Of a stretch of DNA of 64,000 bases, positions 37,572 through 46,085 are shown piece by piece (the stretch's first letter is position 1; the number at the start of each line of letters is the position of its first letter). Location of the stretch: the NCBI RefSeq assembly GCF_008993995.1, contig NZ_BKNN01000002.1, positions 1 to 64,000 on the forward strand, in the 5' to 3' direction. Both the position numbers and the translations under genes were made by a program. The DNA is from Acinetobacter brisouii. GTDB taxonomy: Bacteria > Pseudomonadota > Gammaproteobacteria > Pseudomonadales > Moraxellaceae. The notes below the pieces were generated by a model. That model did no database searches. It worked only from the letters and a program-made list of their open reading frames with translations, and had not been told where the DNA came from.

Positions 37572-38270
37572 ATGGCAAATCAAGTAACCGCTACCCTGCA
37601 TATTTCCGATTTAGTTTTGCAAGCAAGCCCCGTTGTTCAAGCAGTGATGCTGCTGCTGTTTTTGGCTTCGCTATATAGTTGGTACTTGATTGCCAGATTA
37701 CATTTAGGTTTCAAAAAAGCACAACAACAAGACGAGCACTTTCAAAAGATTTTTTGGTCAGGTGCTGAACTAAGCACGCTCTATAACAATGCTCAGCTCA
37801 ACTCAAAACGTTATGGTTTAGAAGATATTTTTTACCAAGGTTTTGGAGAGTTTTTAAAACTCAAAAAACGCCATGTTCCTTTGGTTCAAAATCTTGAAGG
37901 GACTGAGCGTATCTTGCGTGTTGGTCTGAGTCGTGATCAAAGTTATTTAGAATCTGGTTTAAGTGCATTGGCCAGTATTGGTTCAGTTGCACCGTATATT
38001 GGTTTATTCGGCACTGTTTGGGGCATCATGAATGCCTTTATTGGACTTGCTGCTGTCGAACAAGTTACGCTTGCAACTGTTGCTCCCGGTATTGCTGAAG
38101 CGCTAGTTGCAACTGCAATTGGTCTATTTGCTGCAATTCCCGCAGTCTTGTCATTTAACCATTTTACTGCGAAAAGTGAAGCTGTTTACTCAGATCGTGC
38201 ACTCTTTGCAGAAGAAATGGTGGCATTACTACAGCGCCAGTCTTTTAGCACCACACAGGATGCTGAATAA
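37572..38270 (+). CDS. tolQ: Tol-Pal proton channel protein TolQ
   Basis: TolQ with TolR forms the proton-driven stator that energises TolA in outer membrane constriction. The 232-aa product has three hydrophobic segments: near 17-40, then SVAPYIGLFGTVWGIMNAFIGL near 138-159 and a third around LVATAIGLFAAIPAVL near 178-193. GTVWG and the Thr/Ala-rich third helix match the ExbB/MotA/TolQ family. ATG 37572 (MANQVTATL) is chosen over GTG 37557. The TAA overlaps the tolR ATG by one base (TAATG). Confidence 0.95.
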   Translation: MANQVTATLHISDLVLQASPVVQAVMLLLFLASLYSWYLIARLHLGFKKAQQQDEHFQKIFWSGAELSTLYNNAQLNSKRYGLEDIFYQGFGEFLKLKKRHVPLVQNLEGTERILRVGLSRDQSYLESGLSALASIGSVAPYIGLFGTVWGIMNAFIGLAAVEQVTLATVAPGIAEALVATAIGLFAAIPAVLSFNHFTAKSEAVYSDRALFAEEMVALLQRQSFSTTQDAE

Positions 38271-38725
38271 TGGCCATTCAGCGTTCAGGACGCTTCGAGC
38301 GTATTAAAAAACCGCTAAAAAGTGACATGAATGTTGTCCCTTATATTGATGTCATGTTGGTGCTTCTGGTGATTTTCATGGTCACTGCCCCGATGATCAC
38401 TAGCAGTATCAAGGTTGACTTACCTCAAGCCAATAGCACACCATTTGAGTCAAAAGATACACCTGCGATTGTTTCTTTAAAGGCAGATGGGCAATATTAT
38501 TTAAATGATCAAAAAAAATATCATGATGATCAAGCGATGTCGCTAGATCAGATTAAAGAGATTTTAAGCCAAGCGCAGCAACAGGCTACACAAAATCATA
38601 CCAAGTTGAATGTATTAGTAAATGGTGATAAATCTCGACCTTATGGCGATGTTGTAACACTCATGGCAAACTTGCAGCAAGCAGGGTTAGAACAAGTTGG
38701 CTTACTCACTGAGCCTGTGAAATAA
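38270..38725 (+). CDS. tolR: Tol-Pal system protein TolR
   Basis: TolR is the ExbD-like partner of TolQ. The 151-aa product has one N-terminal membrane segment with the essential Asp in VVPYIDVMLVLLVIFMVTAP (Asp near residue 27). A periplasmic domain follows with LPQANSTP and a VNGDKSRPYGDVVTLMANLQ segment typical of the family. Translation is coupled to tolQ through TAATG. tolA follows after 3 bp. Confidence 0.95.
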   Translation: MAIQRSGRFERIKKPLKSDMNVVPYIDVMLVLLVIFMVTAPMITSSIKVDLPQANSTPFESKDTPAIVSLKADGQYYLNDQKKYHDDQAMSLDQIKEILSQAQQQATQNHTKLNVLVNGDKSRPYGDVVTLMANLQQAGLEQVGLLTEPVK

Positions 38726-38728
38726 TTT

Positions 38729-40276
38729 ATGAAACAGATTCAAAAACCTCCTTTCACGCAAAAAGCCATTGCGATTGGATTTACCATTGGCGTACATGCG
38801 ATTGCGATTGTGGGATTATTGTATTTGGGTTTAAGTAAACCACCTGAACCACCCAAAAAGCTCAAAACCTATTTGGTTGATCCGAAAACTCTCACGCAAA
38901 CAGAACAAGCTGAAACAGCAACTGCACCAGAGCAAGATACTGCACAAACGGCTGAACCCACAGAGCAACCCAAAAAAACAACACCAGATACGCAGCAGCT
39001 TGCTGCTTTAGCTGCTGCTACCGCAGCAAAACATCAAGCAGCATTACAAGCTCAACAGCAAGCCGAGGCTGATGCCAAGAAACAAGCAGCATTACAAGCT
39101 CAACAGCAAGCCGAGGCTGATGCCAAGAAACAAGCCGCTTTAGAAGCTCAAAAGCAAGCTGAGGCTGAGGCACGTACTAAAGCAAATGCAGAAGCAAAAC
39201 ATCAAGCAGCGCTACAAGCCAAAAAGCAAGCCGAGGCTGATGCCAAGAAACAAGCCGCTTTAGAAGCTCAAAAGCAAGCCGAGGCTGAGGCACGTGCTAA
39301 AGCAAATGCTGAAGCAAAACGTCAAGCAGCGCTACAAGCCAAAAAGCAAGCCGAGGCTGATGCTAAGAAACAAGCGACTTTAGAAGCTCAAAAGCAGGCT
39401 GCGGCTGAGGCACGTGCTAAAGCAAATGCTGAAGTAGAACGTCAAGCAGCGCTACAAGCCAAAAAGCAAGCCGAGGCTGATGCTAAGAAACAAGCGACTT
39501 TAGAAGCTCAAAAGCAGGCTGCGGCTGAGGCACGTGCTAAAGCAAATGCTGAAGCAGAACGTCAAGCAGCGCTACAAGCCAAAAAGCAAGCCGAGGCTGA
39601 TGCCAAAAAACAAGCGACTTTAGAAGCTCAAAAACAGGCTGCGGCTGAGGCACGTACTAAAGCAAATGCCGAAGCAAAACGTCAAGCAGCGCTACAAACC
39701 AAAAAGCAAGCCGAGGCTGATGCCAAGAAACAAGCCGCTTTAGAAGCTCAAAAACAGGCTGCGGCTGAGGCACGTGCCAAAGCAAATGCGGAAGCAAAAA
39801 AACAGGCGGCTGCAGATGCTAAACGTAAAGCCGATGCAGAAGCGAAAAAGGCAGCAGATAAAGCAGCAGATGCCAAGCATAAAGCAGACCTAGAAGCAAA
39901 AAAACAGGCAGATGCAAAAGCTGCGGCAGATGCAAAAGCCAAAGCAGAGTCTGATGCCAAAGCACAAGCAGCCAAAGATACTGCCAATAAAAAAGCAGAA
40001 GCCAAACGGATTGCCTCAACGGCAAAACGTGACTTCCAGAATAAAATTAAAAGTGTGTGGGATGTTCCATCTGGCTCTACAGGTAAAACTGCTAGCGTAC
40101 GTGTAACCCTGACTGCTTCAGGAGGTGTTGCTTCGGTATTGGTCAGCTCAAATGATCCCGATGTTAAGGCCAGTGTTGAAGCTGCTGTTCGCCGTGCTGC
40201 ACCTTATCCAATGCCAACTGATCCTGATGCACGTCGTGAAGCACAAAGTTTTAGTGCATCATTCACTGCAAAATAA
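38729..40276 (+). CDS. tolA: Cell envelope protein TolA with expanded repeat domain
   Basis: TolA spans the periplasm from the TolQR motor to Pal. The 515-aa product has a short cytoplasmic tail and one membrane helix at about 12-32. A Pro/Thr-rich stretch follows, then a very long Ala/Lys/Gln/Glu helical domain II (about residues 95-425). The C-terminal domain III runs from KRDFQNKIKSVWDVP to the end (APYPMPTD). Domain II contains five 40-residue repeats encoded by near-identical 120-bp DNA units, so its length may vary between strains. It is followed by a perfect 18-bp hairpin and a TolA-like pseudogene. Confidence 0.95.
   Translation: MKQIQKPPFTQKAIAIGFTIGVHAIAIVGLLYLGLSKPPEPPKKLKTYLVDPKTLTQTEQAETATAPEQDTAQTAEPTEQPKKTTPDTQQLAALAAATAAKHQAALQAQQQAEADAKKQAALQAQQQAEADAKKQAALEAQKQAEAEARTKANAEAKHQAALQAKKQAEADAKKQAALEAQKQAEAEARAKANAEAKRQAALQAKKQAEADAKKQATLEAQKQAAAEARAKANAEVERQAALQAKKQAEADAKKQATLEAQKQAAAEARAKANAEAERQAALQAKKQAEADAKKQATLEAQKQAAAEARTKANAEAKRQAALQTKKQAEADAKKQAALEAQKQAAAEARAKANAEAKKQAAADAKRKADAEAKKAADKAADAKHKADLEAKKQADAKAAADAKAKAESDAKAQAAKDTANKKAEAKRIASTAKRDFQNKIKSVWDVPSGSTGKTASVRVTLTASGGVASVLVSSNDPDVKASVEAAVRRAAPYPMPTDPDARREAQSFSASFTAK
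39035..39130 (+). repeat. 48-bp direct repeat in tolA, two copies
   Basis: Copies at 39035-39082 and 39083-39130 encode a 16-residue QAALQAQQQAEADAKK unit. It precedes the 120-bp array. Confidence 0.9.
39121..39790 (+). repeat. 120-bp tandem repeat array in tolA
   Basis: Units begin at 39121, 39241, 39361, 39481 and 39601, with a sixth partial unit from 39721. Each encodes 40 residues of the coiled Ala/Lys/Gln/Glu domain. The units at 39361 and 39481 differ at one base in 120 (T versus C near 39435 and 39555), which points to recent duplication. Confidence 0.95.
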
Positions 40277-40280
40277 TTCA

Positions 40281-40320
40281 AGATTAAGTATGATTTTCAC
40301 AAGAAAATCATACTTAATCT
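40281..40320. repeat. Perfect 18-bp hairpin between tolA and the TolA-like pseudogene
   Basis: The segment 40281-40298 is exactly complementary to 40303-40320, with loop ACAA. It starts five bases after the tolA stop. There is no T-run on the plus strand, so it may stabilise the 3' end of the message or slow polymerase rather than act as a normal terminator. Confidence 0.85.
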
Positions 40321-40326
40321 AAAACC

Positions 40327-40800
40327 ATGTTTCATTTTAAATCAGTACATCACTATCTTTTAATTGGTTTCATTACATGCTTAAGTCTAAGCGCCTGTTA
40401 TTCTGTATCCGCACAACAGATAGCATCTATACCGAATCAACTCAAACCAACCAAAATAGAAGCAACACAAGAAGCAAAAAAACAAGCAAATATTGATGCA
40501 ACATGTCGTCACACACTCCATCTTACAAATACACTCGAAACAGATGAGGAATTATCTACCTCTCAGCTCGCTACTGTATACATGTAAAATTCATGCAGCT
40601 TGGGATGTTCCTCCACATAGCTCAGGCAAACTGCAAAAGTAAAAATCCAACTTGATTCAGATGGCAACGTATTCAGTATAGACATTCAAAGCAACTCACA
40701 AGAAATGCAAGACAGTATTCGTCAAGCCATTTTAAAATCTGCGCCTTACCCAACTCCAAGTGAACTCAAAATTATTTATATAACTTTTACAGCAAAGTAA
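40327..40800 (+). pseudogene. TolA domain III-like lipoprotein gene with two frameshifts
   Basis: The frame from 40327 encodes a signal peptide with a lipobox-like LSAC and runs to a stop at 40585. Homology to TolA domain III then appears in the +1 frame (KIHAAWDVPPHSSGK). It returns to the original frame from about 40637 (TAKVKIQLDSDGNVF ... APYPTPSELK ... FTAK) and ends at 40798-40800. One extra base near 40585 and one missing A near 40632-40634 explain this. Repaired, it would be about 157 aa. It sits between tolA and tolB, so it probably arose from a tolA duplication; sequencing error is the alternative. Confidence 0.8.
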
Positions 40801-40863
40801 TAGTTTATTTGACCTGCATAGTTTAGATTGTGTAAAACCTTGTCATCCTAAGAACTGCACATA

Positions 40864-42150
40864 ATGATGGAAATGAAACGTCAACATCTCCTTGCATTCG
40901 CATTTGTTGCGGCATTTGGCTCAAGCCTATCCACAACCACCTCAGCTCAATTACATCTTGAAATTGCAAAGGCACCCGATCAAGCACCAAAGATTGCAAT
41001 CGTTCCTTTTAGCAATGATCAGAGTATTTACCCAATTGTTGAAACGGATTTAAACCGTTCTGGGCGTTTTAGTAGCGCATCGCAAAACTTACCAACCAGT
41101 GCAGCAATTGATCAAGTCAGTGCAGACAACTGGAAAGCAGCAGGCATTCCATATGTTGTGGTGGGTAAAATCACAGCGATCGATGCCAATAGCGCCCAAG
41201 TTCACTATCAGCTTTACGATGTAGACAAACAAAAATACCTGCTGAATGAAGTTTTGACTGTGCCAAATTCACGTATACGCCAAGCAGCGCATATGATGAG
41301 TGATGCGATTTATCAAGCACTCACAGGCATTCAAGGCGATTTTAGCGGTCGGATTGCCTACGTGCTTCGTGACCCGACAAATTCAGATAAACGCTACACG
41401 CTACAAATTGCAGATACCGATGGTGAACGACCATTTACTGTATTGTCTTCTCATTATCCAATTCTTTCGCCTGCTTGGACGCCTGATGGCAAACAGATTG
41501 CCTATGTTTCTTTTGAAACCAAGCGCCCTGCTATTTATTTGCAAGACTTATCAACAGGACAACGTCAAGTTTTAACCAACTTTAAAGGTCTAAATGGCGC
41601 TCCAAGTTTCTCTCCAGATGGCAAGTCGATGTTATTTACATCATCAATGGATGGAAATCCTGATATTTATCGGATGGACATAGCAACACGCCAATACGAA
41701 CGTATCACCAATGACTCAGCGATTGATACAGAAGCGCGCTATGCCCCAGATGGAAAGTCATTTATTTTCACATCTGATCGTGGCGGTTCACCACAAATTT
41801 ATCGCTATACCTTTGCTGATGGTTCAACCAAACGCATTACCTTCCGTGGCACATTTAATGCACGCGGTACATTAAATGCAGACGGTCAAAAACTTGCAAT
41901 GGTACATCGCCCTGTTGGCAGTAGCTTTAAAGTTGCAATTCAAGATCTCAACTCAGGTGTATTAAATGTACTAACACCAACCAATCTTGATGAGTCACCA
42001 AGTTTTTCTCCAAACGGGCAAATGGTGGTATATGCCACACATGAAGGCAACAGAGGCTTGTTATCCATTATTTCAACCAATGGACAATTCCGTATGAACT
42101 TGCCAAGTGAGCAAGGTGAAGTACGTGAACCTGCATGGGCACCTAAATAA
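40864..42150 (+). CDS. tolB: Tol-Pal system periplasmic protein TolB
   Basis: TolB is a periplasmic protein that binds Pal and TolA. The 428-aa precursor has a signal peptide ending near STTTSA-Q, an N-terminal domain with IAIVPF, and a C-terminal six-bladed propeller. The propeller repeats include LSPAWTPDGKQIAYVS, GAPSFSPDGKSMLFTS and ESPSFSPNGQMVVYAT. Three nearby ATG codons (40864, 40867, 40873) could start it; none has a clear ribosome binding site. pal follows 39 bp after the stop. Confidence 0.95.
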   Translation: MMEMKRQHLLAFAFVAAFGSSLSTTTSAQLHLEIAKAPDQAPKIAIVPFSNDQSIYPIVETDLNRSGRFSSASQNLPTSAAIDQVSADNWKAAGIPYVVVGKITAIDANSAQVHYQLYDVDKQKYLLNEVLTVPNSRIRQAAHMMSDAIYQALTGIQGDFSGRIAYVLRDPTNSDKRYTLQIADTDGERPFTVLSSHYPILSPAWTPDGKQIAYVSFETKRPAIYLQDLSTGQRQVLTNFKGLNGAPSFSPDGKSMLFTSSMDGNPDIYRMDIATRQYERITNDSAIDTEARYAPDGKSFIFTSDRGGSPQIYRYTFADGSTKRITFRGTFNARGTLNADGQKLAMVHRPVGSSFKVAIQDLNSGVLNVLTPTNLDESPSFSPNGQMVVYATHEGNRGLLSIISTNGQFRMNLPSEQGEVREPAWAPK

Positions 42151-42189
42151 TTTTGAGTATTACACGATTGTAATTATGGAGTAATGATT

Positions 42190-42759
42190 ATGAACACCTT
42201 AAAACTTTTGATTCTGCCTGTACTGGCATCTACAGTTATTTTTACAGGTTGTGCAAGTCGTAAACCTGCACAAGTTACACCTGTGACAACCAATCCATCG
42301 GGAACAACCAGTGTAGATACCAGTGGTTTAAGTGATGATGCTGCAATCGATGCACGCAACTTAGCAGGCGCATCTGCAAAAGGCGTGACAGATGCAAACC
42401 GTTCATTCCTTGCACAACGTGTTGTCCATTTTGGTTATGATAGCAGTGACCTATCGCCAACTGATTATCAGACATTACAAGCCCATGCCGACTTCTTAAA
42501 AGCCAACTTAAATTCTAAAATCGCATTGACAGGTCATACCGATGAACGCGGTACACGTGAATATAATATGGCATTGGGTGAACGTCGTGCGAAATCTGTA
42601 TTTAACTATCTCGTTTCGTATGGCGTTAACCCAACTCAGCTTGAAACTATAAGCTATGGTAAAGAAATGCCAATTAATCCAGGACATGATGAAAGTGCAT
42701 GGAAAGAAAACCGTCGCGTTGAACTCAACTATGAAGCAGTGCCTCCACTATTAAAATAA
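42190..42759 (+). CDS. pal: Peptidoglycan-associated lipoprotein Pal
   Basis: Pal is an outer membrane lipoprotein that anchors the Tol complex to peptidoglycan. The 189-aa precursor has a lipobox FTGC near residues 18-21. A Pro/Thr/Ser linker follows, then an OmpA-like domain (about 75-185) with TGHTDERGTREYNMALGERRA, which binds diaminopimelate. ATG 42190 is chosen because GGAG lies 8 bp upstream; ATG 42184 is too close to it. A strong terminator ends the tol-pal cluster. Confidence 0.96.
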   Translation: MNTLKLLILPVLASTVIFTGCASRKPAQVTPVTTNPSGTTSVDTSGLSDDAAIDARNLAGASAKGVTDANRSFLAQRVVHFGYDSSDLSPTDYQTLQAHADFLKANLNSKIALTGHTDERGTREYNMALGERRAKSVFNYLVSYGVNPTQLETISYGKEMPINPGHDESAWKENRRVELNYEAVPPLLK

Positions 42760-42770
42760 GTTCACCAACA

Positions 42771-42799
42771 AAAAAGCGCTCAAATTTGGAGCGCTTTTT
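42771..42799. terminator. Bidirectional terminator after pal
   Basis: AAAAGCGCTC (42772-42781) pairs with GAGCGCTTTT (42789-42798) and has T-runs on both strands. It serves pal and the convergent small gene at 42800. Confidence 0.9.
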
Positions 42800-43000
42800 T
42801 TAATGATCAAGAGATGACTTCATAGTTTCATCAATCGTGACAGATTGCATCGACTCAATCATGTCATGTTTATTAAATTCTTTATATTCAGGTTTTGCTG
42901 AATAATCTGCCCAAGCTGACTTCACATTTTCGTCAGTAATTTCAGCAAAATCAATTGCTTCATTTGGTGTTGGCATGGCATCAAACATTTTCGTTGTCAT
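42800..43000 (-). CDS. Small hypothetical protein (66 aa)
   Basis: I do not recognise a named family. It is an acidic, soluble 66-aa protein with NEAIDFAEITDENVKSAWADYS. The ATG at 43000 is preceded by GAGGATATTGCC, a good ribosome binding site, and the frame ends beside a bidirectional terminator. These points support it as a real gene. There is no metal motif or membrane segment. Confidence 0.65.
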   Translation of the reverse strand: MTTKMFDAMPTPNEAIDFAEITDENVKSAWADYSAKPEYKEFNKHDMIESMQSVTIDETMKSSLDH

Positions 43001-43178
43001 GGCAATATCCTCTTTTCATTTTGTTATGGCTTAAACATAGCATGTTCTGTAAGACTTGCAATATGAAAAATACGGTCAATTGTGTCAAGAAAATTTTTAT
43101 TTTCTGTGGTTCTCATCTAAAATATGCACAGCCGTTCTAGCCAAGAACACTTTGCGCAAAATTTGGAGCAACTTCATT

Positions 43179-44150
43179 ATGTCAACAGCCACATTATCCC
43201 AATATTTAAAACAACAAACGGGAAATCTTACACCAGAATTAGCCAATGTTATTGAAGCGATTATTGATAGCTGCAAAACCATTGACCAAGCATTACAAAA
43301 AGGTGCAATTGCAGGTATTTTAGGCAGTGCAGAACATGAAAATGTTCAGGGAGAAACTCAGAAAAAACTGGACGTTATTTCAAATCAAATTTTGATTGAT
43401 GCATTACAATCTCATCCAAACGTCGGCGGTTTAGCGTCAGAAGAACTTGATACATTTACTTCTGCTCAAGAAAATGGTCAGTTTTTGGTTTTATTTGATC
43501 CACTTGATGGCTCTAGTAACATTGATATCAATATGTGTGTAGGGACAATTTTCTCAATTCTTCCTGCAAAAAATGCCGTAACTCAGGCGGAAGACTTTAT
43601 GCAAGCAGGTACTGAACAAGTTGCTGCGGGCTATGTCATGTATGGTCCATCAACCATGCTTGCTTTAACTGTCGGTGCTGGCACAGTTTTCTTTACTTAT
43701 GACATCGACACTCAAGAATTTATCCTCACTAAAACTGATATTAGCATTAATCCAGCAACTCAAGAATATGCCATTAATGCATCTAATCAACGTCACTGGG
43801 AAGCACCTGTACAACGCTATATCAATGAGTTACTTGAAGGTAAAACAGGCGTTCGAGGCAAAGACTTCAATATGCGCTGGGTTGCCTGTATGGTTGCTGA
43901 CATTCACCGTATTTTATGCCGTAGTGGTATTTTCATGTATCCGTATGACTTAAAAAATCCGAAAAAAGCAGGTCGTTTACGTCTCATGTACGAAGCAAAT
44001 CCTATGAGTATGCTGATCGAACAAGCCGGTGGTGCAGCAACAACGGGACGTGTCCGTATCTTAGACATTCAACCGACTGAGCTTCACCAACGTGTTCCTG
44101 TGATTTTGGGCAGTAAGGATGAAGTCGAACTTGTAACCAGCTATCACTAA
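43179..44150 (+). CDS. fbp: Class I fructose-1,6-bisphosphatase
   Basis: Fbp removes the C1 phosphate of fructose-1,6-bisphosphate in gluconeogenesis. The 323-aa product has the metal-binding [14 protein letters not shown] near residues 106-119 and the substrate segment [29 protein letters not shown] near the C-terminus is also typical. ATG 43179 (MSTATLSQY), with GGAG about 10 bp upstream, is preferred to the start at 43056, which adds a non-homologous extension. A 12-bp hairpin separates it from the RNA methyltransferase gene. Confidence 0.95.
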   Translation: MSTATLSQYLKQQTGNLTPELANVIEAIIDSCKTIDQALQKGAIAGILGSAEHENVQGETQKKLDVISNQILIDALQSHPNVGGLASEELDTFTSAQENGQFLVLFDPLDGSSNIDINMCVGTIFSILPAKNAVTQAEDFMQAGTEQVAAGYVMYGPSTMLALTVGAGTVFFTYDIDTQEFILTKTDISINPATQEYAINASNQRHWEAPVQRYINELLEGKTGVRGKDFNMRWVACMVADIHRILCRSGIFMYPYDLKNPKKAGRLRLMYEANPMSMLIEQAGGAATTGRVRILDIQPTELHQRVPVILGSKDEVELVTSYH

Positions 44151-44171
44151 TTCATCTTTTATTGTTTTAAA

Positions 44172-44201
44172 CTTAGATGTAAGCTAAGCCTTACATCTAA
44201 G
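44172..44201. repeat. Perfect 12-bp hairpin between fbp and the RNA methyltransferase gene
   Basis: CTTAGATGTAAG (44172-44183) is complementary to 44190-44201 with a 6-base loop. The T-run that follows is poor, so it may be a weak terminator or a stabilising structure. Confidence 0.6.
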
Positions 44202-44212
44202 CGGTTATTTCC

Positions 44213-44989
44213 ATGTCTATGACTTTCCTTGCTTCAAAAGATAATGCAAAAATCAAACATTTGCGTTCACTCATTGAGCAAAATCAATATCGTAAAAAAC
44301 ATCAGCAAACAGTTCTTGAAGGGACACATTTATGCCTCGCATGGTTGCAAGCGCATAAAAATCTGGTTTCTCTCTTTACAACAGAGTCTGCATTAGAACA
44401 TCCCGATCTGGAAAAAATCCAAGCGCAATACCAAGGACAAATTTTTATTATCAGTGAAAGCTTATATAAAGATTTAAGTACACTGGGTACATCACTCGCT
44501 TGTCTTGCTATTATCGACATCCCAAAGCATTCGCAAACTGTAGATTTTAAAGCAGATACTTTAATTTTGGATGATGTACAAGACCCAGGTAATGTTGGAA
44601 CATTATTACGCTCAGCAGCAGCAGCCAATGTAAAACAAGTGATTTGTACCAAAGGCGTTGCAGCATTATGGTCGCCTCGCGTTTTGCGTGCAGGTATGGG
44701 CGCACAATTTTCATTAGTCTGCTTTGAAAATGCCGATCTTCGCCTTTTATTATCTGAATTCCAAATCCCTGTCTATGTCACCAGTTCACATCGTCCTGAA
44801 AGCCTTTATACACAAGACTTGACCAAAGCAAGTGTTTGGATTTTAGGCAATGAAGGACAAGGTGCTTCTGAATATGCACTGTCGCACGCCAAAGCAGTCA
44901 CGATTCCTCAACCAGGTGGACAAGAATCACTTAATGTTGCAATTGCAGGTTCAATTTGCTTATTTGAAATGGTTCGTCAACGCCAGTAA
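44213..44989 (+). CDS. TrmH/SpoU-family RNA 2'-O-methyltransferase
   Basis: The 258-aa product methylates the 2'-OH of rRNA or tRNA. The N-terminal substrate-binding domain (1-95) is followed by the SpoU knot fold. Motif 1 is LDDVQDPGNVGTLLRSAAA (about 121-139), motif 2 is ILGNEGQGASEYAL and motif 3 is IPQPGGQESLNVAIAGSICLFE. These three segments define the SPOUT class. Substrate cannot be fixed from sequence; it resembles the RsmB/TrmH-like proteins annotated as RNA methyltransferase in Acinetobacter. Confidence 0.92.
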   Translation: MSMTFLASKDNAKIKHLRSLIEQNQYRKKHQQTVLEGTHLCLAWLQAHKNLVSLFTTESALEHPDLEKIQAQYQGQIFIISESLYKDLSTLGTSLACLAIIDIPKHSQTVDFKADTLILDDVQDPGNVGTLLRSAAAANVKQVICTKGVAALWSPRVLRAGMGAQFSLVCFENADLRLLLSEFQIPVYVTSSHRPESLYTQDLTKASVWILGNEGQGASEYALSHAKAVTIPQPGGQESLNVAIAGSICLFEMVRQRQ

Positions 44990-45127
44990 ATCGTTTAATT
45001 TATTTTAATTATCGCCCTTTTGAGTGAAAATTATTTTAAACTGAAAAAAATTACGTAATATTGTCAACCTTCCATAGTGTTTTAACGTTATAGAAATAAA
45101 TTGTTGAAGCATTATGGTGGGTATCCC

Positions 45128-45763
45128 ATGACAGGATTTTCCATCTCTATGGATCTAACACCAAAAGAGACCAAGTCTGAGCTGAGTCAAGCCCAAACGA
45201 CTGAACAACGTCTGAAGATTTTTATGCAGGACGTGACAGGTCGTGCCTTGGTGATGATGGAAAATGCAACTCAAGGTCAACATGGGATTGCAATGGACTT
45301 AGTACAAGAAGCGTTTATTGCACTGCACAAGTCTTATGCGGACAAGCCAATAAATGAATGGTATCCACTGTTTTACACGATCCTAAACCACAAACTGCAA
45401 GACTGGCGTCGTAAAGAAGCCCGAAAAGCACAGCCTTTCTCTTTCTTCAAAAAAATTAATCTTGATGATGACAATGAAGAAGTTCTTGAGATTGCCGATG
45501 AACAACAACTAAACCCTTTCGATGTTCTTGATCAAGAAGTCACGATTGACGAAATTCAGGCAGCGATCCGCCAACTTCCTGTTCGCCAGCAACAAGCTTT
45601 TATGTTACGCGCATGGGAAGGCTTTGATACCCAAACCACTGCTCAGATTATGAATTGTAGCGAAGGAAGTGTAAAAACCCACTATCACCGCGCTATACAA
45701 GGTTTAAGAACAGCATTAGCACACCTTAATCCACATGTTGGAGGATCATCACATGAAGAATGA
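45128..45763 (+). CDS. RNA polymerase sigma factor, ECF-like
   Basis: The 211-aa product is a sigma-70 family factor with region 2 (LVQEAFIALHKSY, YTILNHKLQDWRRKEARK) and region 4 (LPVRQQQAFMLRAWEGFDTQTTAQIMNCSEGSVKTHYHRAI). The region 4 helix-turn-helix recognises the -35 element. ATG 45128 has GGTGGG a few bases upstream and is preferred to TTG 45101. The predicted membrane gene overlaps its stop by 11 bp, and a DUF3106-type gene follows. This is the usual arrangement of a sigma factor with its control protein. Confidence 0.85.
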   Translation: MTGFSISMDLTPKETKSELSQAQTTEQRLKIFMQDVTGRALVMMENATQGQHGIAMDLVQEAFIALHKSYADKPINEWYPLFYTILNHKLQDWRRKEARKAQPFSFFKKINLDDDNEEVLEIADEQQLNPFDVLDQEVTIDEIQAAIRQLPVRQQQAFMLRAWEGFDTQTTAQIMNCSEGSVKTHYHRAIQGLRTALAHLNPHVGGSSHEE

Positions 45764-46085
45764 TGATTTTGCAAAAAAAATTACAGACCAACTTAATCAC
45801 CGTGCAAAAAATCATGAAGATAAACATGTTGTTATGTACCAAGTGATTGAAAAGATCCATGCTGAAAAATCCCGCCGTCATTCTGTCTGGAAAATGACTG
45901 GCTTTGCACTTGCTGCAACGCTAACAGGCTTTATTGTGCTGCCAAATGCACTCAATATGCCCAATAAAAGTCAACCTCAGCATGCAATTGTCAATAACAA
46001 TGCCAATAAACTCTCTCCACAAATGGTAGAGGATTTAGAAATGGTCATGGTATTTGGAGAGGATCAAAATACCCATGGCAGTTAA
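45753..46085 (+). CDS. Predicted single-span membrane protein, possible anti-sigma factor
   Basis: The 110-aa product has a charged cytoplasmic N-terminus (KKITDQLNHRAKNHEDKH) and one hydrophobic helix at about 47-65 (GFALAATLTGFIVLPNAL). A periplasmic tail contains VEDLEMVMVFGED. Its coupling to a sigma-factor gene suggests an anti-sigma role; I recognise no named anti-sigma domain. GGAGG lies upstream of ATG 45753. Its stop overlaps the DUF3106 gene by 11 bp. Confidence 0.75.
   Translation: MKNDDFAKKITDQLNHRAKNHEDKHVVMYQVIEKIHAEKSRRHSVWKMTGFALAATLTGFIVLPNALNMPNKSQPQHAIVNNNANKLSPQMVEDLEMVMVFGEDQNTHGS

Noticed and set aside
39035-39790. CRISPR-like array
   Set aside because: Repeats are contiguous, in frame and encode the TolA helix; there are no unique spacers and no cas genes.
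39748-40005. Antisense frame in the tolA repeat region (Ala/Ser/Phe-rich)
   Set aside because: A by-product of low-complexity tolA repeats read backwards.
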